This document shows positions 1 to 6,785 of a stretch of DNA of 38,540 bases, one piece after another. Under the pieces are notes generated by a model. That model was not told where the DNA came from. It worked only from the letters and a program-made list of their open reading frames with translations, and ran no database searches. Position numbers and translations under genes: made by a program. Each line of letters starts with the position of its first letter. Within the stretch, counting starts at the first letter, position 1. Source of the DNA: a virus; IMG/VR virus record IMGVR_UViG_3300014962_000020, positions 1 to 38,540 of that record; one strand, 5' to 3'.

Positions 1-41
1 GCCCATGCTTGAATGTTTTGTTCGAGCATGTTGCGGCGGGT
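1..41. repeat. Terminal overlap, left copy
   Basis: These 41 bases are repeated exactly at 38478-38518. The copy lies inside a gene whose reading frame stays open and in phase when the ends are joined, so this is an assembly overlap of a circular or permuted genome, not an extra biological repeat. Confidence 0.92.
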
Positions 42-77
42 TTCGGCTGGGACGAGGGTGCGGAAGTCGATGGACAT
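1..77 (-). CDS. Small late protein, 5' part of a gene spanning the contig ends
   Basis: The gene starts at an ATG at 77-75, preceded by an AAGGAAGG ribosome binding site between it and the fibre stop codon at 90-92. It runs leftwards off base 1 and continues at 38477 down to the stop at 38321. The joined product is 77 aa, starts MSIDFRTLVP, and is alanine-rich and probably helical (repeated AxAxA and ENAAAV segments). A start inside the repeat (at 38506) would give only 61 aa and lacks this binding site, so the junction-spanning start is preferred. No function is recognised. It lies between the collagen-like fibre and a tail/receptor-type gene, so a fibre chaperone or small tail component is possible (inference). 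Confidence 0.8.
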   Translation of the reverse strand, partial: MSIDFRTLVPAETRRNMLEQNIQAW

Positions 78-89
78 GGTGTTCCTTCC

Positions 90-2348
90 TTACTGGGGGA
101 TGTTGTCGAGGATGGTGGTTTCTGCGCCTGCTGTGCCTGCGCGGACGACGAGTTTGAGGGTGCCGGCGTTAGTGCCGTCACGGAGGTATAGCGCGCCGAT
201 GTCTGCACCTGGGTTTGTTTGCGCCGATGTTGATTTCCTAAGTTGCAGGAACGCACCACCCGAGGCATTGCCCAAGTGTCCCCATGTCGAGGTTGTGCGG
301 AATGAGTTGCCGACCCAGTTACCCGCCGTCGATAGGTTCGCAATGCTGGAACCTGACGAGTTCTGAACATCAAGCGGAAATGCCGTGCCGCCCGTTCCGT
401 TTGCGGATAGGCGAATGACAAGTCCTGCCGTGCCCGTGCTTCGGGATGTAATGCTTGCCTGCGCCGGCACCGACACCGTGCCAGCAACCGTCTGGCTACC
501 AGTCGTCGCATTCGCATACGACAACGTATTCGCCGTCACACCCGTCAACACATAGGTGCCGTTGTAGCCCGTAGGGGTCACACCAGCCACAGTCACAATG
601 TCACCAACAGCAAGGCCATGATTGTTAGTGGTCGTGATCGTCGCAGTCGTGCCAGTGCCCGAGGCAGCAGTTGTGGCACCACCTGTGCCGACGGTGATGG
701 GGGCGGTGGAGCCTGTGTAGATTTGGGCGTTTGGATTCCTGCCGCCAACGACAGTCGGAGTTGAATCTTGATAAACGAACAGGTCACCAGTTTGGTTTGA
801 CGAACCGCGCAGCACGATGCCTTGATTGCCACCCGAAGCAGTCGAAACGCTTATTGCTGGGTTTGAACCGCCAATCTGGAATACAGACGAGGTGCGAACT
901 GTGACCATGCCAAAGTCGTTGACACCGAAACGGTTAGATGCAGCCGCAGACGCACCAGCAGCAAACACAGTTGCGGCGGAAGTGCTGGTGCCAGAAGTCA
1001 GCAGAGTGTGCCCGCCCACTGTTGCAGAAATGGCTTGAGCGGAAGTAATGGCTAGGTTGACGGTGCCGCTGCTGTTCTGCCATTCCTGCAAGTTCGCCGT
1101 CTGGGAGGCAGCACCACGGACGACCAAGGGAATCGCAGATGCGCCATAGACCTGATTATTGATAGCCCAACCAGTGCCAGCGATAGAGGCTCCAGCGCGA
1201 AGTTGCGAACCGCTACCCACAAACAGATTGACGTTGCCTGCTGAGTCTTGCCATTCGGTGAGGTTCGCAGACTGCGAAGCAGCACCACGGATAACCGCGC
1301 CGATAGTGGTAGATGATGAAGCAATCGCTGTCAGCGTTCCCAACGCACTCGCTGAGTTGATGCGAGCCTGCGAGGCGCGTAAGCCGCCATTGGACAAGAT
1401 GCCAGCCAAGAATCCGCCGCCGTCATTCTGCCACTCTTGGATGTTCGCAGTCTGTCCTGCGGCAGCCTTCAAGATGAGCGGCACGACACCTGCCGCCGCG
1501 TTCGTGATCGTATGGCCGCCCACCGTGAACGCATTAGCCGCACCCAAACGGGCAAACACTGTAGTGCCATCCGACAGTTGGGACGAGGCAATCGAGATCA
1601 GCGACTGGTTGATGCCGATAGCCGGTGCCGTCCCACCAGTCGAAGTGATCGGGCTAGTACCCGAAACTGAGGCGACCTTAGTAGCCGCCAAAGATCCAGC
1701 AGCAGAAGCCACATCATAAGCAGACTTCACCGCATTAGCAGTAGCAGCCTTGCTAGTACTAGTCGAAAAAGTAGAATCCTCCAACTGGACAGCACCAGAC
1801 TGGGTAGTAGAAGCAGACTGAATACCGATATTCGCAGAAGTCGAAGAACCACTATTAGTGATAGGAGAAGTTACCGCAACAATACCAGACGGCCCCTGTG
1901 CCCCAGTAGCACCTGTCGCCCCAGTTGCGCCTGTAGCCCCTGTCGCACCTTGCGGAATGGTGAAATCGAAGATCGCAGCTGAAGATGTGCCAGAGTTGAC
2001 AACTGAGGCAGAAGAACCAGCAGCACCAGTCGTAGTAGTGCCGACAGCGATAGTCGCAGCCGCACCATCAGCTCCAGCAGGCCCAGTCGCACCAGTCGCA
2101 CCAGGAGTTCCAGGATCCCCCTTCTCCCCCTTCTCACCTTGCAAACCCTGAACACCCTGCAAACCTTGGTCGCCCTTATCGCCTTTCAAACCTTGCGAAC
2201 CAGGAACACCCTGCGGGCCTTGCAGATTCGACAGCACAACCTCAAACGGGGCAGACTCGTCAACAGTTACAGGAAACCCACCAGAATCCTGAAACACAAT
2301 GTCGAAAGAATCACCTTCGACAATCTCAACGACAAACGACTCGCTCAT
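90..2348 (-). CDS. Collagen-like tail fibre
   Basis: 752 aa structural protein, probably a trimeric fibre for host recognition. A short N-terminal domain (about 1-42) is followed by Gly-X-Y collagen repeats at about 44-96 and again at 134-155. A phage-fibre segment of the type SGAVQLEDS...AATANAVKSAYD lies at about 184-215. The body has at least four copies of a degenerate beta unit (core GAASQTANLQEWQNSSG, at about 286-310, 347-375, 403-435, 510-535, perhaps also 642-670), typical of repeated strands in tail spikes. Residues about 566-626 form a beta module (ATITTTNNHGLAVGD, YNGTY) also found in the nozzle-like protein at 32823-34985. Its start overlaps the stop of the preceding gene by 4 bases. 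The collagen repeats support the call strongly; the receptor role is inferred. Confidence 0.85.
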   Translation of the reverse strand: MSESFVVEIVEGDSFDIVFQDSGGFPVTVDESAPFEVVLSNLQGPQGVPGSQGLKGDKGDQGLQGVQGLQGEKGEKGDPGTPGATGATGPAGADGAAATIAVGTTTTGAAGSSASVVNSGTSSAAIFDFTIPQGATGATGATGATGATGAQGPSGIVAVTSPITNSGSSTSANIGIQSASTTQSGAVQLEDSTFSTSTSKAATANAVKSAYDVASAAGSLAATKVASVSGTSPITSTGGTAPAIGINQSLISIASSQLSDGTTVFARLGAANAFTVGGHTITNAAAGVVPLILKAAAGQTANIQEWQNDGGGFLAGILSNGGLRASQARINSASALGTLTAIASSSTTIGAVIRGAASQSANLTEWQDSAGNVNLFVGSGSQLRAGASIAGTGWAINNQVYGASAIPLVVRGAASQTANLQEWQNSSGTVNLAITSAQAISATVGGHTLLTSGTSTSAATVFAAGASAAASNRFGVNDFGMVTVRTSSVFQIGGSNPAISVSTASGGNQGIVLRGSSNQTGDLFVYQDSTPTVVGGRNPNAQIYTGSTAPITVGTGGATTAASGTGTTATITTTNNHGLAVGDIVTVAGVTPTGYNGTYVLTGVTANTLSYANATTGSQTVAGTVSVPAQASITSRSTGTAGLVIRLSANGTGGTAFPLDVQNSSGSSIANLSTAGNWVGNSFRTTSTWGHLGNASGGAFLQLRKSTSAQTNPGADIGALYLRDGTNAGTLKLVVRAGTAGAETTILDNIPQ

Positions 2349-2686
2349 CGGACAGCATTAGCCTTCACGACAAACTTACCTTCAAGAATAGACCACTGCT
2401 CTCCCCCAGCAGACTCAACCTCGAAATCATAGACATAACGGCCAGGAGCCACAGTCAGATTCAAAACCTCAACATCCACTGTGCCCGAAGCACCACCCAA
2501 AGTGATACCGGAAGTGTCAGTCAAATCAAGAAGTTTCGTAGACGACTCGGCAGTCGCCCGCACCTGCATACGAGCCTTATAGCCGGTCAAATCCCACGGT
2601 ACAGAATCAGTCACCTTCAAAGTGAAGTTCAATTTGAAAGTCGTGCCATACTTTGTCTTGATATTGTAGACTGCGGCTTTAGCCAT
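2345..2686 (-). CDS. Small virion protein, beta-rich (baseplate/fibre-associated?)
   Basis: 113 aa. The pattern is an N-terminal strand pair (YNIKTKYGTTFKLNF), then WDLTGYKARMQVR, and a C-terminal PGRYVYDFEV...ILEGKFVVK. This layout resembles small immunoglobulin-like phage proteins encoded just before fibres, where a W-D-L-T-G-Y motif and a closing G-x-F-x-V-K strand are common (family recollection, not searched). It overlaps the fibre gene by 4 bases and shares one base with the upstream gene, so translation is probably coupled. A role in attaching the collagen-like fibre is plausible but unproven. Confidence 0.7.
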   Translation of the reverse strand: MAKAAVYNIKTKYGTTFKLNFTLKVTDSVPWDLTGYKARMQVRATAESSTKLLDLTDTSGITLGGASGTVDVEVLNLTVAPGRYVYDFEVESAGGEQWSILEGKFVVKANAVR

Positions 2687-2943
2687 CAGATTTCCTCCAA
2701 ATTGTCGCTGTAACCGGCAGCAGACAAACCTGCCGCAGTCGAATCATCAACCTCATAGATATGGCCGCCAAGCCAATATTCGTCAACCGACTCCAAAAAC
2801 TCTTGAGCAGGAAACATGATCTCCCCGTAAGAAGCACCAGAACGATAGACAGTCACACCGCGATTCACCTTCAGGAAATCGAACAATCGGACACCCGTGT
2901 AGGGTGTCTCCTGTGTGTTCGGGGTAGTGAACTTGTAGGCCAT
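2686..2943 (-). CDS. Small late protein of unknown function
   Basis: 85 aa, starting MAYKFTTPNTQETPYTG. I chose the ATG at 2943 because a GAAAGGA motif lies 6-7 bases upstream; longer frames start inside the capsid-gene spacer. Residues 20-40 hold FLKVNRGVTVYRSGASYGEI, and the C-terminus is acidic with YSDNLEEI. It sits directly downstream of the major capsid gene, the position of head-completion or decoration proteins in many phages. No fold is recognised. Confidence 0.7.
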   Translation of the reverse strand: MAYKFTTPNTQETPYTGVRLFDFLKVNRGVTVYRSGASYGEIMFPAQEFLESVDEYWLGGHIYEVDDSTAAGLSAAGYSDNLEEI

Positions 2944-3011
2944 AAACATTCCTTTCAACAAACCGGGAACCCCCACAAGAGCAAATCTTGTGGAGGAACC
3001 CGACTAGATGA

Positions 3012-3974
3012 CTAGGCGATAGACGAAGCGGACTCGATACGCCACAGCGACTCTTCGCGGTAGCGCTTGAAACCGAGAACGCCATACCAGCCGATAGGAC
3101 GGTGGCGGTTGAGGCGATCGACCACAGGGCCGATCACGACGTGCGGCTCTTCCGCGACAGCCTCAGCGAGAGCCTGCTGGCCTGCGATCAGAGTGCGGTA
3201 GATCTTCACGCTACCCGAGTTGTTGGCGGCGTACATACGCGGATTCTCCACGAAGAACGCACCCTCGAAAGCACCGATCTCACCCGACCAGATACCAGCC
3301 GGATCAGAGTAGACGTGCGGATCACGCCAAGAGGCGGCACCAGTCTCGGCACGAAGATCGTGCGAAACCTCAGGATGGATACCGACCCAGTAGAGGGAAC
3401 CGCGACGCGGAACGCTGTTAGCGGCACGAAGCTTGGCGACAGCCTTGCGGACGTTCGCAGCCTTGATCGTGTCGGTGGCCTCAAGACCATCGGTGGACGC
3501 GTCGGGAAGCGAAGCGCCATCGCTGGAGTAGATGACATTCGTGCCACCGATAAGCTCGGTCATAGCGAGCTTGTCGATAGAGTCGGCCATATTGAAAGCG
3601 ACAATGTTGGCGATAGCCGGATCGACATCAGCGAGGCTGAACAGCTGGAGCTTGCGGGTGGCAAGCACCGAGTTGCCATACTCGTTGAGGGTCACCACAA
3701 CCTGAGAAGGCGTGGCGACAGTGACGGCATCCACATCGTCAGTCTCAGTGAGAGCCGTAGTCGCAGACGACAGATCCGTGTAGATCTGAAGTGCGACAGA
3801 CGAACCCGGCAGAGTGCCGGGGGAGGGGCGCTTGTCTGCCACAGCGCGAACCATCGGAGTGGCGCGGAGCGCGAACTCGACTAGACGGTCGTATGCCTTC
3901 TGGACAAGACCAGCACTGCCCACGGTGCCGCCGAGCGAACCGCTGGCGGTGGAAGTGTAGTTGACAGTAGCCAT
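3012..3974 (-). CDS. Major capsid protein (N4-gp56-like)
   Basis: 320 aa, the right size for an HK97-fold shell subunit. Alanine-rich N-terminal residues 1-45 include AYDRLVEFALRATPMVRAVAD. Next comes a strand segment ending PSQVVVTLNEYGNSV, then a long helix (ADVDPAIANIVAFNMADSID, roughly 115-135) leading to KLAMTELIGG, the pattern I associate with N4-gp56-family capsid proteins. It also has the typical IHPEVSHDLRAETG and FKRYREESLWRIE near the C-terminus. It lies downstream of an acidic scaffold-like gene, as expected. A GGAG ribosome binding site precedes the ATG. Major capsid is secure from context; family membership is from memory. Confidence 0.88.
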   Translation of the reverse strand: MATVNYTSTASGSLGGTVGSAGLVQKAYDRLVEFALRATPMVRAVADKRPSPGTLPGSSVALQIYTDLSSATTALTETDDVDAVTVATPSQVVVTLNEYGNSVLATRKLQLFSLADVDPAIANIVAFNMADSIDKLAMTELIGGTNVIYSSDGASLPDASTDGLEATDTIKAANVRKAVAKLRAANSVPRRGSLYWVGIHPEVSHDLRAETGAASWRDPHVYSDPAGIWSGEIGAFEGAFFVENPRMYAANNSGSVKIYRTLIAGQQALAEAVAEEPHVVIGPVVDRLNRHRPIGWYGVLGFKRYREESLWRIESASSIA

Positions 3975-4005
3975 AAGGCTGTTGTCTCCTTTTCAGTGAT
4001 AGAAG

Positions 4006-4491
4006 TTACTGGATGGACGAGTTGATCATGTTGATGATCTCGTCCGCGTTAGTTGCTTGAGACAGGCGAAGTAGCACATCGTCTGCTCCAGCTGGGATTT
4101 GGGCGGTTGAAGTCACATCGTCGATCTGGCGTAAACCAGTCAAATCAGGAGCGTCCCCCTGCGACTTGGCCAAACCGAACAATTCGGCGTTGTCATCCAG
4201 CCAAGTGTTCAACGCTTCCGCGTTGATCTCTGTGTCGGCTGGAATGAACTTTGCGATCTTAGGATTCAAACCCTTCTCAGACAGGAAGTTTGCGACTAGA
4301 TCCTTGCGTTTCTCGGCGCGGAGCGTCTGCACTTCTGCTTCCAGCTCTTTCGCCCTCTTGTCGGCGGCACGCTGTGCCTTCCGCAACTGGCGTACTAGAT
4401 CGTCCGGTTCTTCCGAACGTCTCCGCTGCTTCGGCTGCTCGTCCTCGAAATCGAGGTCGTCGTCTTCGTCTTCCCAATCTTGGTAACCCAT
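4006..4491 (-). CDS. Capsid scaffolding protein
   Basis: 161 aa. The N-terminus is extremely acidic (GYQDWEDEDDDLDFEDE), followed by a basic stretch and a coiled coil from about 30 to 75 (DDLVRQLRKAQRAADK...LEAEVQTLRAEKRKDL). A globular helical segment and a flexible tail follow. This is the classic composition of phage scaffolds, which assemble inside the procapsid and then leave. I place the start at 4491 because GAAAGGG lies at the right distance; a start at 4518 would add nine residues with no binding site. It is immediately upstream of the capsid gene on the same strand. Confidence 0.83.
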   Translation of the reverse strand: MGYQDWEDEDDDLDFEDEQPKQRRRSEEPDDLVRQLRKAQRAADKRAKELEAEVQTLRAEKRKDLVANFLSEKGLNPKIAKFIPADTEINAEALNTWLDDNAELFGLAKSQGDAPDLTGLRQIDDVTSTAQIPAGADDVLLRLSQATNADEIINMINSSIQ

Positions 4492-4604
4492 TAGGCACCC
4501 TTTCATAGATAATCGCACACCACACGACCACCAGGGGCAGTGGACGCGGCTTGTGCTACCAGTTACTTGTACACCTGCGGGGGCTGGTCGATCCCGCTAG
4601 GGAG

Positions 4605-4688
4605 TGGACGAGACGGGAATCGAACCCGTGTCAATGTCAAAATATGGTTTATTGAACCAATTTCTGGCATTCTTGCCTTTACTCGCCC
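4605..4688 (-). tRNA. tRNA-like structure, possibly degenerate tRNA
   Basis: On the minus strand, a 7-base acceptor helix pairs GGGCGAG (4688-4682) with CTCGTCC (4612-4606, one G-U), followed by A at 4605. A perfect T-arm has stem ACGGG/CCCGT and loop TTCGATT (4629-4613). These two parts are canonical. The rest is not: the D-arm is a 3-bp GGC/GCC hairpin whose loop lacks the GG pair, and the anticodon position holds a TGGTT/AACCA hairpin with a 5-base loop CAATA, so no anticodon can be assigned with confidence. No CCA is encoded. Length is 84 bases. It sits in a 207-bp gap inside the late operon, 10 bases after an internal-protein gene. Confidence 0.5.
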
Positions 4689-4698
4689 ATATTCAGTT

Positions 4699-5547
4699 TT
4701 AGAACTTGCCTGTTTGCGCTTTCGCGAGCGAAGTAGAAGTAGTGCCTGCCGCGCCGAGGAACAGGTTCTCCTCGGCTTTAGCGATCTTCGCCCTACGCTG
4801 GGAAGCCAAACCGAGCAGATTCTCGGACTCCAGTTCTTTCTGGAGCTGATCGACAGAGATACCTGCCCGTTGGGCGGCAGCCGTATAGGATCCGATCTCT
4901 GCCGCAGTTCTCTGGAATCCTGCCCGAGCCTGCTCGCGGGACACACCCTGCTTCGCAAGTTCCTCCGCACCGATAGCAGTAGTGATACCAGCGGTAGCGG
5001 CCTCCGCCTTGATACCGGCAACGTTGATCTGCTTCTGCAACTCGGCGGCAGTCTTGCCGACACCGAGAATAGAAGCGACCAAATCCTGGTTGGAGACAGA
5101 TGGGAAGTATTCTTTCAACTGTTTCTTCAAAGCCTCATCGGCATTGTTCACAGCATTGTAGGCGATTTGCATACGGTTGGCTGCCTCGTCGGGTGACACA
5201 TCGTTCAACAAGAACTGGTCGGCGTTCTCGTTCGTCGCCAAACTGGACAAACCATATTGGGCTAGGAGATTACGGTAGACGCTACGAGCCTGATTCCATT
5301 CACGCACAGTAGTGATCCCAGTAGTGCCTTGTTTAATCTGGGTGAACTTCGTCATATAGTTCTGGTAAGACTGGGGTGCAGTGCCGGAAACTGCCATCAA
5401 ATCCAGAATATCGCCTGCGGAAACACCGTCAGCGAAGAAAGGATCGGCGGCACCGTAAATGTCGCGAATCATCTGCTCGTTGTCGAAACCCGCCAGACGG
5501 GCATATGCGAGGAAAGTCTCGTAAGCCGGCTTCTGGTATTCTGCCAT
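4699..5547 (-). CDS. Putative internal virion protein, helical
   Basis: 282 aa, alanine- and glutamine-rich and almost entirely helical by composition. The N-terminal third reads YETFLAYARLAGFDNEQMIRD and GAADPFFADGVSAGDIL. A middle part includes NDVSPDEAANRMQIAYNAV, and the C-terminal part includes repeated AGIKAEAATAGITTAIGAEE-type helices. It is translationally coupled to the 412-aa gene (TAATG overlap at 5547) and lies third in a row with the 1783-aa and 412-aa proteins. In podoviruses such a group upstream of the scaffold and capsid usually encodes ejected core proteins, so I infer an ejection/internal protein. No catalytic motif is visible. Confidence 0.65.
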   Translation of the reverse strand: MAEYQKPAYETFLAYARLAGFDNEQMIRDIYGAADPFFADGVSAGDILDLMAVSGTAPQSYQNYMTKFTQIKQGTTGITTVREWNQARSVYRNLLAQYGLSSLATNENADQFLLNDVSPDEAANRMQIAYNAVNNADEALKKQLKEYFPSVSNQDLVASILGVGKTAAELQKQINVAGIKAEAATAGITTAIGAEELAKQGVSREQARAGFQRTAAEIGSYTAAAQRAGISVDQLQKELESENLLGLASQRRAKIAKAEENLFLGAAGTTSTSLAKAQTGKF

Positions 5548-6785
5548 TACAGGTTCACCCCCATAGACTGGGCGAACGCCCTACCGAACGATGCGGCCTC
5601 TTGATGGGCATTGCCTGTGAACTGGTAGCGAGGATCCTTACGGACGACTTTCGCATAGTCGAAAGCCGACAGAGGTTTACCGTCAGGGCCAGTCGCTTTA
5701 GACAGCACATCTTTCATATCGACAGTGTTCGGATCCACTTCCATCATGTTTGAGTAGACACTCACCAAAGGAGCTGCGATATCCTTCAAGGTAGCTTCAG
5801 GATCCGCTTTCAACTGGTCTGCGAAAGCCGTATAGGTTTTCGCCGCCAAATCCCGTAGAGACGCTTTCAAAGTAGTGTCGTCGATCTCGCCTTTAGCGTA
5901 TTTCCGCATCAAGTCGATCTTCATATTCTTCGTGGCGACACCAGTCAAACCGTATGCGGACAGATACTGGTCGATATGGTCTTGGGTCGCTCCGACTCCG
6001 CCTTTAAGGTCTTTAGCCCAATCGGCTTTAGCCAGCACATAGTCGCGGAGGAACAACTCTCGGCTGAAACCAGATTCCAGGGTAGTGCTACCGCCGCTTG
6101 CGGTTTGACGGACAATCGTCGGATTCTTCCGTTCCGCCGCATTCAACTTCGACAGATAATCCTTGTATTCGGCATCAGTTGGTTTGCGGCCCAACGTTTG
6201 CGCCATATAAGAGAGCAGGTCGCGGTTAGCGGTTTCCGCTGTAGTCAAAGACACATAGCGCTGCGGGCCTGCGCTTCCCCCGCCTACAATGCCTGCCGCA
6301 TCTCCTAGGACGAAAGGAGCCAGACCCTTGTTAGTTACAACATCCTTCACAGACATTCCCAGCATGTCTGAATAGTTGAGTGCCCTACCCCAAATGTAAC
6401 TTAGAACATCAGCCTTGACACCGGTTTTGCCGGTGAGAAACTTTGAAAGCCGGTTCAAAGCCTTGCTGTTTCCAGAAGCGGAAAGCAGTTCTACAAAATT
6501 CTCGATTTGGGATTTTTTGATTTTCTGCGGAGGAGCAGGAGTCGTCATGCGCTGCTGGCGTTCACCGGGTTTGCGCACAATCTTTACGGGGCCGACAGTC
6601 TTGCTTCCCGTAACGGTATCATAGATCCATGCGGGAACGAAAATATCCGGATCGCTAGAACCCTGTGTGGTGAAAGAATAGTTCCCAGCCAATAGTTCTT
6701 GATAGTCTGGAATCCCATTGTTGTTAGTGTCATTGGGATTAGGTTTGGGAGTCTCGGTCGGCTTCCTGCTGTTGTTAGCTGCCAT
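5547..6785 (-). CDS. Putative internal virion protein with N-terminal Ca-binding-like motif
   Basis: 412 aa. The first ~40 residues are Pro/Asn/Thr-rich and contain NDTNNNGIPDYQELL, matching the D-x-N-x-N-G-x-x-D pattern of dockerin or thrombospondin-3-type calcium loops. A linker with PAPPQKIKKS follows, then a helical body, including LGRKPTDAEYKDYLSKLN and RYQFTGNAHQEAASFGRAFA near the C-terminus. The start codon overlaps the stop of the 1783-aa gene (TAATG). I infer a virion core or ejected protein from position; the calcium motif is a direct reading of the sequence, but its function is untested. Confidence 0.65.
   Translation of the reverse strand: MAANNSRKPTETPKPNPNDTNNNGIPDYQELLAGNYSFTTQGSSDPDIFVPAWIYDTVTGSKTVGPVKIVRKPGERQQRMTTPAPPQKIKKSQIENFVELLSASGNSKALNRLSKFLTGKTGVKADVLSYIWGRALNYSDMLGMSVKDVVTNKGLAPFVLGDAAGIVGGGSAGPQRYVSLTTAETANRDLLSYMAQTLGRKPTDAEYKDYLSKLNAAERKNPTIVRQTASGGSTTLESGFSRELFLRDYVLAKADWAKDLKGGVGATQDHIDQYLSAYGLTGVATKNMKIDLMRKYAKGEIDDTTLKASLRDLAAKTYTAFADQLKADPEATLKDIAAPLVSVYSNMMEVDPNTVDMKDVLSKATGPDGKPLSAFDYAKVVRKDPRYQFTGNAHQEAASFGRAFAQSMGVNL

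Noticed and set aside
90-2348. CRISPR-like array from repeated GCACCxGTxGC-type units near 1900-2110
   Set aside because: The repeats are the codons of Gly-X-Y collagen sequence, with no spacer structure.
3102-3884. 260-codon + strand frame opposite the capsid gene
   Set aside because: Arg/His/Asp-rich composition without a fold; the opposite frame is a clear capsid protein. It is a shadow of codon bias.
4605-4688. Phage attachment site in a tRNA gene
   Set aside because: No integrase or repressor is present, and both acceptor halves exist, unlike a usual attP with only the 3' tRNA end.
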